Of a stretch of DNA of 64,000 nt, positions 1 to 9,340 are shown piece by piece. Origin of the DNA: CAVURS01 sp963834425 (GTDB taxonomy: Bacteria; Actinomycetota; Actinomycetes; Actinomycetales; CAVURS01); assembly GCA_963834425.1 (NCBI GenBank), contig CAWIBR010000008.1, positions 310,001-374,000 on the forward strand, read 5' to 3'. A model generated the notes under the pieces. The model ran no database searches. It had not been told where the DNA came from and saw only the letters and a program-made list of their open reading frames with translations. The translations under genes and the position numbers were made by a program. Position 1 is the stretch's first letter, and every line of letters begins with the position of its first letter.

Positions 1-1
1 G

Positions 2-961
2 ACCGGTGCCCTACTGCTGCAGGCGATCCTGCATGCGCACAGCGCGGGGTTGCTCATTGCGATCGTCGTGATCCAGACCATCGGCTTCTCGGTCGCGTCC
101 CCGGTGCGCTGGGCGATCACCCCACGACTGATCCCGGCCGACCTGGTCCCGGCCGGCAACACCCTGAACTTCACCATGAGCAACGTCGGCACCGTGGCGG
201 GCCCGTTGATCGCGGGCGTCGTGATCGCCAGTGGTGGCTTCGCGTGGGCCTACGGTATCGATGCGGCGCTGTTCACGGCCGGCTTCTACGCCGCGCTTCG
301 GTTGCCACCGATCCCGCCGCTGGGGGAGAAGGTCAAGCCCGGGTTCCGAGCGGTCGGAGCGGGACTCGCCTTCATCGGCACCCGGCCGGTCCTGCTCGCG
401 TCGTTCGCCGTGGACATCGCGGCCATGGTCTTCGCCATGCCGCGGGCCCTCTTCCCGCAGGCCGCCGTTGACCGGTTTCACAGTGTCGGGGCGGTGGGAT
501 GGCTCTACGCCGCGATCGCGATCGGCTCGATCCTGGCCGGTCTCGGGTCGGGCTGGATCGGGCGGGTGCGTCGGCAGGGCCGGGCCCTGGTCTTCGCGGT
601 CATCGGCTGGGGGATCGCGGTCTCGCTGGCGGGTCTGTCGCATCAGCTCTGGCTGGCTGTGCTGCTGCTGGCCGTCGCGGGGGCCAGCGACCTGGTCTCC
701 GCGGTCTACCGGCAGACCATCTTGCAGACCTATGCGCCCGACGAGATGCGCGGGCGGCTGCAGGGTGTCTTCACGGTCGTGGTTGCGGGCGGACCCCAAC
801 TCGGCTCGCTGCGCGCGGGCATCATGGCCGCGGCGTTCGGGCTGTCCTGGTCGTGGGTCGGAGGCGGCATCGCGTGCATCTTTGTGGTCATCGTCCTGGC
901 CGCGACCGTGCCGGCCCTCTGGGCCTATCGCCGCGAAACCGCCTCGCCCGCAACGGGTTAG
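2..961 (+). CDS. MFS transporter (EntS/MFS_3-like), 5' end outside window
   Basis: C-terminal part of a major facilitator superfamily exporter. The frame is already open at the window's first bases, so the true start lies upstream. About 319 residues are visible, with repeated hydrophobic segments and small loops containing RRQGR and DEMRGRLQG. The DEMRGR motif followed by a hydrophobic stretch is typical of the MFS_3 ('transmembrane secretion effector', EntS-like) group, which exports siderophores or drugs. The substrate cannot be told from this fragment. The gene ends TAG 32 bp before the convergent aminotransferase gene. Family call is good; function beyond efflux is inference. Confidence 0.85.
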   Translation, partial: TGALLLQAILHAHSAGLLIAIVVIQTIGFSVASPVRWAITPRLIPADLVPAGNTLNFTMSNVGTVAGPLIAGVVIASGGFAWAYGIDAALFTAGFYAALRLPPIPPLGEKVKPGFRAVGAGLAFIGTRPVLLASFAVDIAAMVFAMPRALFPQAAVDRFHSVGAVGWLYAAIAIGSILAGLGSGWIGRVRRQGRALVFAVIGWGIAVSLAGLSHQLWLAVLLLAVAGASDLVSAVYRQTILQTYAPDEMRGRLQGVFTVVVAGGPQLGSLRAGIMAAAFGLSWSWVGGGIACIFVVIVLAATVPALWAYRRETASPATG

Positions 962-973
962 CGCCAGGGCCGC

Positions 974-1005
974 GTGGTCAGTCGACGGAGTGGTCAGTCG
1001 GCGGG
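974..1005. repeat. 16-bp direct repeat, two tandem units
   Basis: Two adjacent units of GTGGTCAGTCG(A/G)CGG (974-989 and 990-1005), nearly identical, lie between the convergent MFS and aminotransferase genes. The second unit contains the aminotransferase stop codon. This is probably a small local duplication; no function is evident. Confidence 0.6.
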
Positions 1006-2184
1006 GTCGAACGCGGTCCCCAGACGGCGGGCGAGCTCCAGCACCCGGGCCCGCGAGGTGGCCAGGTTGACTCGCACGTGACCCTCGCCCCCGGGACCGA
1101 AGTCGCTGCCCTCGCGCACCATCACGCGGCCGCGCTGCAAGGCCACGGCCGCGGGTTGCTCGTGGCCGTAGGCCCGGAGGTCGACCCAGGCCAGGTAGGT
1201 CGCCTCCATCGGCCGCATCCGCGCGGCCGGCACCTGCTCGGCGAGGGCCTCGGCGAACAGCCGGCAGTTGCCGGCCAGATGCTCCACCATCGTGTCCAAC
1301 CACAGGCTGGTGTCCTCGTACGCCGCGACGTTGGCCTCCAGGCCCAGCGGCGAGACGCCGTGGTTGGCGACCGGTGGGATAGCGGCCAGGGCTCGGGCAT
1401 CCGCGGCTGTCCCGGCCACGATCTGCGCGCACTTGAGCCCGGCCACGTTGAAGGCCTTGCTCGCTGACAGCAGGGTCGTGACGTGTTCCGCCGTACCCTC
1501 GATCGCGGCGTACGGCGTGTGGTGACCGCCGGGGAGCACCAGGGGCGCATGGATCTCATCCGAGACGACGCGGGCGCCGTGACGGACCACCACGTCGCGC
1601 AGACCGGTGAGCTCCTGCGCGGACCACGACCGACCCCAAGGGTTGTGGGGGTTGCAGAGCAGCACCGTGCGGGCCCCCGCGACCAGGGCCTGCTCGATCC
1701 GGTCGAGGTCGAGGACGGCCCGCTCGGCGTCCGGATCGAGGCGGACCGGAACCAGCTCCCGCCCGGTCAGGGGCACGGCGTCGAGGAACGGCGGGTAGGC
1801 CGGGGTCAGCACGACCACTGGCGCCTGGGCGCACAGCGTCTCGATGGCCAGGATCACGCCGGCCATGACCTCTCCGGTCGCCACGACGAGCGCCGGGTCG
1901 AGCGGCCAGCCGTACCGAGCGGCGGCGAAGCTCGCCGTGGCGCGGCCCAGGCGGCCGAGGGCCGCGGGGGAGATGTAGCCGAACCGACCCAGCCGGGTCG
2001 CCTCGCTCACGGCGTCCTGGACCACTGGGTTGGGGGCGTAGTCCATCTCGGCGACCCAAGCGGGCAGCACGTCGTCCGGCGCGTAGGCCCAGTTGAGATC
2101 GGCTCGCTCCCGGAGCTGCTGCTCGGTGACGTCGTCGAAACCGGGCTCTCCGGCGTCCCGGTCCTCGGGGGGTGGCGCGCTCAC
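994..2184 (-). CDS. MalY/PatB-type PLP-dependent aminotransferase (cystathionine beta-lyase-like)
   Basis: Fold-type I PLP enzyme of 396 residues, the usual length for the MalY/PatB group, whose members cleave cystathionine to homocysteine, pyruvate and ammonia. Seen: the N-terminal WVAEMDY and GRFGYISPAA segments, CNPHNPWGR, SDEIHAPL, and the lysine motif SASKAFNVAGLK that forms the internal aldimine. The GTG start follows GAGGA, and CAGGAT lies just upstream, so it could also be made from a nearly leaderless message. Cytosolic. It converges with the MFS gene and has no operon partner. The exact beta-lyase substrate is inferred from the family. Confidence 0.85.
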   Translation of the reverse strand: MSAPPPEDRDAGEPGFDDVTEQQLRERADLNWAYAPDDVLPAWVAEMDYAPNPVVQDAVSEATRLGRFGYISPAALGRLGRATASFAAARYGWPLDPALVVATGEVMAGVILAIETLCAQAPVVVLTPAYPPFLDAVPLTGRELVPVRLDPDAERAVLDLDRIEQALVAGARTVLLCNPHNPWGRSWSAQELTGLRDVVVRHGARVVSDEIHAPLVLPGGHHTPYAAIEGTAEHVTTLLSASKAFNVAGLKCAQIVAGTAADARALAAIPPVANHGVSPLGLEANVAAYEDTSLWLDTMVEHLAGNCRLFAEALAEQVPAARMRPMEATYLAWVDLRAYGHEQPAAVALQRGRVMVREGSDFGPGGEGHVRVNLATSRARVLELARRLGTAFDPAD

Positions 2185-2269
2185 TCCTCGATCCTGTCAG
2201 GACGCGGTCGGGTCGGTCGGTTGGGTTGCTCTCAGCCCGGCTGGGTACGGCGCCGGTTCCGCTCCGGCT

Positions 2270-2507
2270 GGGTTTCAGACGGGGCTGGGTACGGCGCGCT
2301 GGTTCTGCGCGGGGCTGGGTTTTCAGGCGGCTGAGTACGGCGCGCGGGTTCCGCGCGGGGCTGGGTCTTGCTCGCGGGTCGCCTTCGGCGGTTTGAAGAA
2401 CGGTCACGCAGAGTCGCTCAAGGTTGCCGAAAATAGTTGCTATTCAACGGGATTCGGGTGGTTGTCGGGGTTGACCGATGTCAGAGGATAGGTCTAGAAT
2501 CGAACAC
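2270..2507 (+). repeat. Leader of DUF222/HNH element, copy 1 (duplicated at 26927-27164)
   Basis: This 238-bp non-coding leader is repeated almost exactly before the second DUF222/HNH copy. Its first part is made of degenerate repeats around GGCTGGGTACGGCGCGC followed by GGTTC(C/T)GCGCG. Copy 1 has an extra related unit just upstream (from about 2229). The distal part contains a well-formed promoter. Together with 2185-2269 it fills the 323-bp gap between genes; nothing coding was seen in it. Confidence 0.85.
2471..2500 (+). promoter_or_regulatory. Sigma-70-type promoter, leaderless, for DUF222/HNH copy 1
   Basis: TTGACC (2471-2476), an 18-bp spacer and TAGAAT (2495-2500), then 7 nt to the ATG at 2508. 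Spacing and sequence are close to consensus. The whole arrangement is conserved in the second copy, which supports both the promoter and the start codon. Confidence 0.75.
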
Positions 2508-4156
2508 ATGAACGAGGGCAGCGTTCACCCCGAACTGGAGTCCACCGGCGACCCGGCGCCTGGACGCAGCTGTTCGCGCGCCTGGCCGGGGATGTGGCCG
2601 AGCTCAACGACCACGACCTGACCGCCCTGATCCGGTTGGACGCGCCCTCGACCGGGCTGCACGCGGCGGCCCGGAACCTGGAGCTGCTGCGCCGGCGGCT
2701 GGCGGTCTTCGACTCCCGCTACGTGGCGGCGGTCGAGGTCGGCGACGAACCGGCCCGCTACGCCCGACCCTCGACGGCGACCTTCCTGCGGGAGCAGCTG
2801 CGGCTGTCCGGTGGTGAGGCCAAGCGGCGGGTCGACCTGGCCCACGCGATCACCCCGGCAGGTGGCGTTCACCGGGGAAGTCCTGCCGGCGCCGCTGCCC
2901 GCGCCTGGCGGCGGCGGTCACGGCCGGTGAGGTCGTCGGCCGACCACGCCCGGATCATCATCGAGACCATCGGCAAGCTCCCCACCCCGGTCCGGGAGGA
3001 CTCCGGACCGGTGGTGGAGGCCGAGATGGTCCACAGCCGCCGGCAAGGTCACCCCGGCCGACCTGGAGGATCCTCGCCACGCGAGGTGATGGTGCGGGCC
3101 GACCCCGACGGGACCCTGCGCGAGGTCGCCCACGCCGACAAGCACCGCGGGCTGCGGCTGTGGAAGAAACGCGGGCAGGCCGGGTACACCCTGCAAGCCG
3201 ACCTGAACCAGGAAACCGGTGAAGCCGCCCGGGTCGTGCTGGACGCCTGGTCCAAACCCGCCCCCGCCGTGCCCGCCACCCCCGCGGCAGCTGAACGCGG
3301 ATGGGCCGAGCAGCCGGACCAACCCAGCGAGGAGTCCGGGTCGCGAGGGCTCGGGAGTGGCGGAGGTGCCGGGCAGCCGCGACGAACGCACGCACGACGT
3401 GCGGATGCACGACGCGTTCGGTGACGTCCTCAAAGCCATCCTCAACACCGGGGACCTGCCGGCCTGCGGCGGCACCCCGGCCGCGATCGTCTGGCACATC
3501 AAAGACAACCAGCTCCGCGACCGGCACGGCCTCGCCGTCTCCGAGCACGGCACCCTGCTCCCGGTCGGGGACGCCCTCCGCGCTCTGCGACCAGACGCCA
3601 GCTGTACGTGCTGATCGAGAACAGCAAGGGCGTCCCGCTCTACCTCGGCCGCACCTCCCGGATCGCCACCCCCGGCCAGACCGTCGCGTTAGCCGCGCGA
3701 GACCGCGGCTGCTCCTTCCCGGGCTGTGACCGGCCCCCGAGCCACTGCCAGCGACACCACATCACCGACTGGGCCAACGGCGGCCCCACCGACATCGACA
3801 ACCTCACCCTCCTGTGCGGCTACCACCACCGAGAACACGCCAAACGCGGCTGGGACTGTGTGATGCTGAACGGGCTGCCGCACTGGCGACCACCCGCCTG
3901 GCTCGACCCGCAACCGAACACCCATCCGCAACACGCGACACTTCACCCTGCCCACCGAGCAACCCGCCGAGCAACCCGCCGACCAACCCGCCGACCAACC
4001 CGCCGACCAACGCCCGACACCGACCCGAGCGTCGCGCCGGACGCCGGCGTCGCGACCGACACCCCGCCCGGCAGCATTTCCGGGACCGCGTCCCAGACCA
4101 AGGGCGACAACCGGGCCATCGCCATTCCAGAAGGCTGGCTGCCCGACACCGGCTAG
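2508..4156 (+). pseudogene. DUF222 / HNH endonuclease (13E12 repeat family), copy 1, multiply frameshifted
   Basis: The pieces in order match a DUF222 plus C-terminal HNH protein of the actinobacterial 13E12 family. The DUF222 part (about 2560-3300) includes LNDHDLTALIRL and the RAD-rich KKRGQAGYTLQADL segment. The HNH part (about 3690-3850) has CSFPGCDRPPSHCQRHHITDW, then LLCGYHHR. The C-terminus is proline-rich and ends EGWLPDTG. Compared with copy 2, reading frames change near 2560, 2870-2935, 3040-3075, 3290 and 3590-3610, and again in the proline-rich tail; several changes compensate each other. This is decay, sequencing error or both. Function in the family is poorly known; the HNH motif suggests nuclease activity. 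In Mycobacterium tuberculosis related REP13E12 repeats are phage integration sites. Confidence 0.8.
3957..4004 (+). repeat. 12-bp tandem repeat in the proline-rich tail of copy 1
   Basis: Four 12-bp units, GA(G/C)CAACCCGCC, in the region for the disordered C-terminal tail. In the original frame they would encode EQPA/DQPA repeats. Copy 2 has only a degenerate equivalent, so unit number differs between the copies. Confidence 0.8.
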
Positions 4157-4197
4157 GCACCTGCCCAGGCGCGCCAGCCAGTCCGCTGCTGAGCTGG

Positions 4198-5793
4198 TCA
4201 GCTGGGGGAGACGGCGACGGCCGCGGCCCGGCGCGGGTCGGCAGCGGCCTCCAAGCGACCGTCAGGCCGAACCAGAGCCGCTGCCACCCCTCCGAAGAAC
4301 ATCGAGCACGCCGGGTGTTCATAGGTCGGCAGCCCCACAGCGGGCATCGCGAGGTCGGCCTCGTAGTCGACCCGGACCGACCCGCTACCGGGCTCGCCGC
4401 CCGCAGAGCGGTCCGCGGGCGCAGCCAGATGCCGAACGTGCAGACGTGGAGCGTCGACGGCGGCCTGCAGGTCCAGACCCCCCAGCGCGTAGCCGGCGAG
4501 GACCTGGGCCAGAGCGGTCGTGATCCGGTCGGCTCCGGGGCTGCCGATGGCCAGGACGGAACCGTCGACGTGACGGCCGACCGAGGGCGCCATGTTGGAC
4601 GCCATCCGGGTGCCAGGTGTCAGCGCGTGGACGCCCCGCCGGTTCAGCTCGGGCTCGCCGAGGCAGTTGTTGAGCAGGATTCCGGTGCCGGGGATCGTTG
4701 CCCCTGACCCGTAGCCTGCGGAAGCCGTTGCAGCGCAGGCCATCCCGTGCTCGTCGACGACGGAGACATGGACGGTCGAGGCCGATGCGTGCGCCACCGG
4801 ATCCCAGCCCTCGGCGACCATGGTCAGCAGCTCGCGGCCGGCCGCATCCAAGTCCTCCGCGATGTCGAGCACGCCGAGCCGGTGGTCGAGCACGCTCCGC
4901 TGGATGGCGACCAAACGAGAGATGTCGCGCGCGGAGCCCGGCGTGTACGGCGCGCGCGCCAGCAGCGTCAGCATCGCGGCGAGCACCGGCCCACCGATGC
5001 TCGGCGGGGGATTGGTCGCGAGGGTCCAGCCGGCCAGCTCGACCCGGACGGCCGGCCGGACGATGGCCTGATAGGCCGCGAGGTCGGCTGCGGTGAGCAA
5101 CCCCCCGCGGGCATCCAGGTCCGCCGCCAGTGCGTGGCCGAGCGTGCCGTCGTACATCGTCCGGGCGCCTTCAGCGGCCACGACCTCGAGCGCCGCGGCC
5201 AGGTCGGGGGAGCGCATCAGCTCACCGGCTTGGATCGGCCTTCCGTCCGGATGCCGCAGCGCCGCAGCGGATTCGGCGTCCCAACCGAAGACGATGTCGC
5301 GGGCCAGGTCCAGATAGCTGGCCGACGCGGAGCCGAGCGGAAAGCCCTCGCGGGCGGCCTCGACGGCTGGCGCCACGACCTCGGGCCAGGGCGCGGTGCC
5401 GTAGCGCTCGTGGGCCAGGCCCAGGCCGGCCAGGGCGCCCGGCGTGGCCACCGAGCCCGGTCCGACCCACAACCGGAGCCCGCCGCCGTACGCCGTCTCG
5501 ACCTCGGTCATGCCGGCGCCGAAGCGCTCCGGTGGACGCCCGCGGCCGGGCATCTCGACGTTGCCGTCGACCGTGACCGGGGCCGAGCCGTCGGCCGGGT
5601 CGATGGTGACGAACGCCCCGCCGGCCAGGCTGACCACGCCGGGCTCGGTGACCGTCGCGACCAACGTTGCGGCGATCGCGGCATCCACCGCATTGCCACC
5701 GGAGACTGCGAGCCGCAACCCGGCCTCGACGGCGAGAGGGCTCGTCGCGGCGACCGCGACCCGCGTGGGTCCACGATGAAGACGCCCGGCCAT
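4198..5793 (-). CDS. Gamma-glutamyltransferase family protein
   Basis: N-terminal nucleophile hydrolase of 531 residues that transfers or hydrolyses gamma-glutamyl groups, for example from glutathione. It would mature by self-cleavage before a threonine. Seen: SGGNAVDAAIA near residue 31, GPGSVATPGALAG near 111, and the cleavage/catalytic site S-T340-V-H-V-S-V-V-D, which matches the TTHxSVVD motif of characterised enzymes. GTGILLNN and the late LAIGSPGADRI segment follow. No clear signal peptide at the N-terminus (MAGRLHRGPTRV), so it may be cytosolic or exported in another way. The stop is 41 bp from the end of the convergent HNH copy; the start is 69 bp downstream of the S53 peptidase gene on the same strand. 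GGT-like acylases share this fold, so the substrate is uncertain. Confidence 0.88.
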   Translation of the reverse strand: MAGRLHRGPTRVAVAATSPLAVEAGLRLAVSGGNAVDAAIAATLVATVTEPGVVSLAGGAFVTIDPADGSAPVTVDGNVEMPGRGRPPERFGAGMTEVETAYGGGLRLWVGPGSVATPGALAGLGLAHERYGTAPWPEVVAPAVEAAREGFPLGSASASYLDLARDIVFGWDAESAAALRHPDGRPIQAGELMRSPDLAAALEVVAAEGARTMYDGTLGHALAADLDARGGLLTAADLAAYQAIVRPAVRVELAGWTLATNPPPSIGGPVLAAMLTLLARAPYTPGSARDISRLVAIQRSVLDHRLGVLDIAEDLDAAGRELLTMVAEGWDPVAHASASTVHVSVVDEHGMACAATASAGYGSGATIPGTGILLNNCLGEPELNRRGVHALTPGTRMASNMAPSVGRHVDGSVLAIGSPGADRITTALAQVLAGYALGGLDLQAAVDAPRLHVRHLAAPADRSAGGEPGSGSVRVDYEADLAMPAVGLPTYEHPACSMFFGGVAAALVRPDGRLEAAADPRRAAAVAVSPS

Positions 5794-5862
5794 GCGCGGA
5801 AGTCTGCCCCATTGGGGCGGACTGCTAGCTGGAGGCAGACACTGACGTCAACGCGGGCGTGG

Positions 5863-7481
5863 TCATTTGGTTGCCGGCCACCCGGGCGCGATCGTGCTGC
5901 CGGGTGCCGTGGTGTGCGTGGACCGGCCAGGCTCGAAGGCTTGCAGGCCGTGCGGCGTGCCCAGGCCGGTGGGCCCGTCCCAGCCCGCGGTGCCGTGGCA
6001 CAGCGACGCGGGCGAGCAGGAGCCGTTGCTGCCACTGGTGATGTCGTAGAGCGAGTGGGGGTGCTGGTAGAGCAGCTCAGCGGGGTTGATGGCGGCGGCC
6101 GGCGTCCCGGCGAGCGCGTAGACCGACGCGATGATCGGCGTGGCGGCACTGGTGCCGCCGTACACATCCCAGCCGCGCCCGTGGTACGTCTGGTAGACGG
6201 CGACCCCGGTGGCGGGGTCGGACACCGCCGAGACGTCGGTGGTCGCGCGCCGGCTGCACGGGGTGGCGTGGAGCTGCCAGGTTGCTGCCGGCTCGACGGC
6301 CGAGCATCCGCTGCCCGCCCCGCTCCACGCCGACTCGGTCCAGCCGCGACTGGTCGTGGATGCCGGGGTGAGGGACGTGCCGCCCACGGCCACGACCCGG
6401 TTCGACGTGGCCGGGTAGATCACGCCGTCCCCGTAACCCTTGTCACCGGACGCCGCCGTGTAGACCACACCGGTCGCCGAGAAGTAGGTGCTGTCCAGCC
6501 TGGCCTGGGTTGTTGCCGGCAGTTCGGCGTCGCCCCAGCTCATCGAGACGAACTTCGCGCCCAGGCGGTTGGCGGTGGCGACGGCGGTGAAGACGCTGGT
6601 GTCCGCGCCGCTGGCCGCCTCCAGCAGGGTGATGTGGCAGTTGGGGCAGATCGCGGACACCATGTCCAGATCAAGGGAGATCTCACCGGCCCAGCCCGTG
6701 GTGTCGGCACCTGGCAACGGCCCGGTCTGGCCGTTCTGGTTGAGCTTGCTGAAGCACAGGTTGGCGCTCGTGCAGGTGGCAAGCCGTACGTCGATCGGTA
6801 GACCGCGAGGTCGGACTCCGCGCTGGGATCGTCGTACGCGTCGATGATGTAGACCGTCTGGCCGTTCCCGGCAGTGGCCGACGGCAGCCCGTAGGCCGCC
6901 TGGAGCTGCTGGGGACCCAGGCCGTGGGGCAGCGCGATCAGCGCGCCCGAGGGGGTCACCGCGGTCGAGACTCCCGCGCCGGCGCCCGGACCGGTCACCT
7001 CGGTGCCGGTGGCTGCGGTGCCGGTGGCTGCGGGGTCGGTACGCCGCTCGGCGTAGCAGGCGACCTGCCCGGGAGGCACGTTCTGGGCGCACGAGTGCAC
7101 GAACGTGACGTTGCGCCCGTTGACGTGCTCGGTGATCGTCGGCTGCGTCGGGTGTCCGGTCGTCTTGCCGGCCGATCCGGCGTTGCCCGTCCCGCCGTGC
7201 GCGGATCGTGCGGATCGTGCGGATGTGGCACCGACTGGTGAGAGCTGCGACCCGGGTCCAGCGACGGACGGGACAGCTGGGGTCGCCGCGGATCGGCCGA
7301 CCGAGAGCGACGTCTGGGTCCCCGCGGCGGCCGGCGTGGCCGTCCGGCCCGCTGCCGAGGCGGCCGAGCCGGCCGAGGGTGCGCCGCTCGTGTGGGTCGT
7401 GACGACGCCGACGACGGCGGCGAGGACCGAGGCCGCCGACAGGAGGGCCACCGCGCGGACGACGCGTGCTCCCTGCGGCAT
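5863..7481 (-). CDS. Secreted S53 (sedolisin) family serine peptidase, apparent frameshift near 6785
   Basis: Secreted acid-type peptidase with Ser-Glu-Asp chemistry. The N-terminus has RVVRAVALLSAAS followed by a hydrophobic core, a signal peptide, then a long low-complexity A/T/G/S-rich stretch. YGLPSATAGNGQTVYIIDAYDDP opens the catalytic domain. Catalytic landmarks: GEISLDLDM (Glu/Asp), ASGDKGYGDG, and GGTSAATP (serine). The frame changes near 6785: adding one base after YGLP joins directly to the CTSANLCF continuation expected for the family, so a missing base in the sequence is likely. With that fixed the protein is about 540 residues. Three GTTAC motifs (7537, 7550, 7561) lie upstream; their role is unknown. 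NucS is the next gene upstream on this strand, 124 bp away. Confidence 0.8.
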
Positions 7482-7605
7482 TGGTCGACTCCGGCTTCGG
7501 CTGCGGGCTGGCTGGGGCCGAGCGGCCCCTGGGGTAGTTACGGCAGGTGGTTACTCACTAGTTACAGCGTGTCACCCAAACGGCACTTCGTGGGCAGGTT
7601 TTGCC

Positions 7606-8301
7606 CTAGAAGAGGCGTGATTCGGGATTGTCCGCACCACGCAGTGCATCGTAATCCAAGGTGACGCACCGGATCCCCCGATCGGTCGCAAGGACCCGGG
7701 CCTGCGGCTTGATCTCCTGCGCGGCGAAGACGCCGATGACCGGAGCGAGCAACGGGTCCCGGTTCATCAGCTCGAGGTAGCGGGTGAGCTGCTCGACGCC
7801 ATCGATCTCGCCGCGTCGCTTGATCTCGACCGCGACGCTCACCCCGGCGCCGTCGCGCGCCAGGATGTCGACCGGCCCGATCGCCGTCATGTACTCGCGC
7901 CGGACCAGCGTGTGACCCGGCCCGAGCACCTGGATCTGCTCGGCCAGCAGGCGCTGCAGGTGGGCCTCGACGCCGTCCTTGACCAGCCCAGGGTCCACGC
8001 CCAGCTCATGCCGGCGATCGTCGAGGATCTCGTGCAGTCGCACCACCAGCTGGTCGTCGGTCTTGGTGTGCTTGACCGTCCAGATCGCGGTGACTCCGAG
8101 CTCGGCGTCGGCCGGCTCCGGCTCGCTCTCGGTCAGCGTGCACGGCGGGCTCATCCAGTTGAGCGGCTTGTAGGAACCGCCGTCGCTGTGCACCAGCACG
8201 CTGCCATCGGCCTTGACCAGCAACAGCCGGGTGGCCAGCGGCAGGTGGGCGGTCAACCGCCCGACGTAGTCCACGCTGCACCGAGCGATCACCAGACGCA
8301 C
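7606..8301 (-). CDS. nucS: Mismatch-specific endonuclease NucS (EndoMS)
   Basis: 231 residues, very close in layout to mycobacterial NucS, which cuts mismatched DNA and gives actinobacteria and archaea a non-MutS mismatch repair. N-terminal DNA-binding half: RCSVDYVGRLTAHLP, LLLVKADGSV, YKPLNWMSPP. C-terminal RecB-like nuclease half: VREYMTAIGPVDILARD, then VAVEIKRRGEIDGVEQLTRYLE, with the D and ExK residues that bind metal. The last residues are SRLF, the clamp-binding tail known for NucS. The GTG start at 8301 was chosen because the conserved N-terminus begins there and TAGGTT sits 7 nt upstream. Cytosolic, acting with the replication sliding clamp. The protein appears intact. Confidence 0.95.
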   Translation of the reverse strand: MRLVIARCSVDYVGRLTAHLPLATRLLLVKADGSVLVHSDGGSYKPLNWMSPPCTLTESEPEPADAELGVTAIWTVKHTKTDDQLVVRLHEILDDRRHELGVDPGLVKDGVEAHLQRLLAEQIQVLGPGHTLVRREYMTAIGPVDILARDGAGVSVAVEIKRRGEIDGVEQLTRYLELMNRDPLLAPVIGVFAAQEIKPQARVLATDRGIRCVTLDYDALRGADNPESRLF

Positions 8302-8308
8302 GCCCTGA

Positions 8309-8314
8309 AACCTA
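8309..8314 (-). promoter_or_regulatory. -10 element TAGGTT of nucS (leaderless)
   Basis: TAGGTT on the minus strand ends 7 nt before the nucS GTG. The same TANNNT-plus-7/8-nt layout recurs before at least nine genes in this window. No clear -35 was seen. Confidence 0.5.
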
Positions 8315-8354
8315 GCCGAAGCTCGCTGAACCCAGCTGAACTCGGCCGGCGCGC

Positions 8355-9239
8355 TCAGCCAGCCGCCGGTGCCTGAACGCCAGCCGGTGCCTCGGTCATC
8401 GCGGCCACCCGGGTCAGCCCGATCGCACCGCCGACAGTGGCGGCGAAGCCGGCCGCTGCGACGACGGCGAATCCCGGTCGGGAGGAGTCGCCGAGGGCGA
8501 TCAGGCCGATGACCGATGGCACCACCGTCTCCACCGCGAAGGTCACCGCTGTCACCGTGGTCACCTTGCCCCGCGCGATGGCCGAGGCGTACGCCGTGAT
8601 GCCGATCAGCCCGTAGCCGATCAACGCGTACGGCGTGGGGCCGCCGAAGACGTGCCACCAGGGGTCGGGGATCTCCAGGGTGCGCTCGGCCAGGCCCATG
8701 CCGCTGAAGGCCAGCCCGCACGTGATGGCCATCGCGATCGAGGACGTGGTCCGGAACGTGCACCAGGCGAGCGCGGCGATCACCGCAACCCCGCCGAGCA
8801 GGAGCCAGGCACCGCTCTCGGTCAGTGCATGCGCCGGCCCGGGGGAGGAGCTCACCGCGAGCAGCACCAGCCCGACCCCGACGACGCACAGCGCGATCAC
8901 CTCGCGCCGGGCCAGGTGCAGGCCCAGGACGGGTACGCCGATGACGGCGGTCACCGCGATGGAGGCGGCGATGCACGACTCCACGATGAAAAGCGGCAGG
9001 TGCTGCAACGCGACCGCCGACGCGACGGCGCCGACGAAGTCGAGCAGCGACCCCCCGACGTACCAGGGGTCGACGACCAGGCGGACCAGGCCGGAGGCGG
9101 AGTCGGTCGCCGAGGGGCTGCCCGTCGCGGCGGTCGCCACCTCCCGGCGCCGTACGCCGATCGCCTGCATCACGGTGGCGACGCCGAACAGGACGGTCGA
9201 GCCCAGCGCGAGCACCAAGGCAACCGTCTGCTGGCTCAC
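8355..9239 (-). CDS. DMT/EamA-like integral membrane permease
   Basis: About 294 residues with nine or so hydrophobic helices, starting VALVLALGSTVLFGVATVMQ. The composition and the YALIGYGLIGITAYASAIARGKVTTVTAV segment resemble actinobacterial DMT-superfamily proteins related to NIPA/EamA transporters. Substrate unknown. The GTG at 9239 was preferred over upstream in-frame codons because the hydrophobic segment starts a few residues later and the upstream part is Arg/Ser-rich. It is divergent from the 3-hydroxyacyl-CoA dehydrogenase gene across about 100 bp, which must hold both promoters. Confidence 0.7.
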   Translation of the reverse strand: MSQQTVALVLALGSTVLFGVATVMQAIGVRRREVATAATGSPSATDSASGLVRLVVDPWYVGGSLLDFVGAVASAVALQHLPLFIVESCIAASIAVTAVIGVPVLGLHLARREVIALCVVGVGLVLLAVSSSPGPAHALTESGAWLLLGGVAVIAALAWCTFRTTSSIAMAITCGLAFSGMGLAERTLEIPDPWWHVFGGPTPYALIGYGLIGITAYASAIARGKVTTVTAVTFAVETVVPSVIGLIALGDSSRPGFAVVAAAGFAATVGGAIGLTRVAAMTEAPAGVQAPAAG

Positions 9240-9340
9240 CCGGCGATCATGGCAGTGCAGCCGGGAGCAGTCTGGAGCCAGCCTGGAGCGCAGGGTCTGG
9301 GAGGATCGGCTCGAGTCAACGGGCGCGAGGAGTGGACGCA

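Noticed and set aside
2508..4156. Homing endonuclease or group II intron at the HNH element
   Set aside because: The HNH is the C-terminal part of a DUF222 protein with its own promoter. No intron or intein structure and no interrupted host gene are seen.
4747..6801. A 684-codon open frame on the plus strand opposite GGT and the S53 peptidase
   Set aside because: No recognisable domain; it runs antisense to two genes with clear catalytic motifs. The same applies to 21529-23790 (opposite the lipid genes) and 15975-17042 (opposite the DivIVA-like gene).
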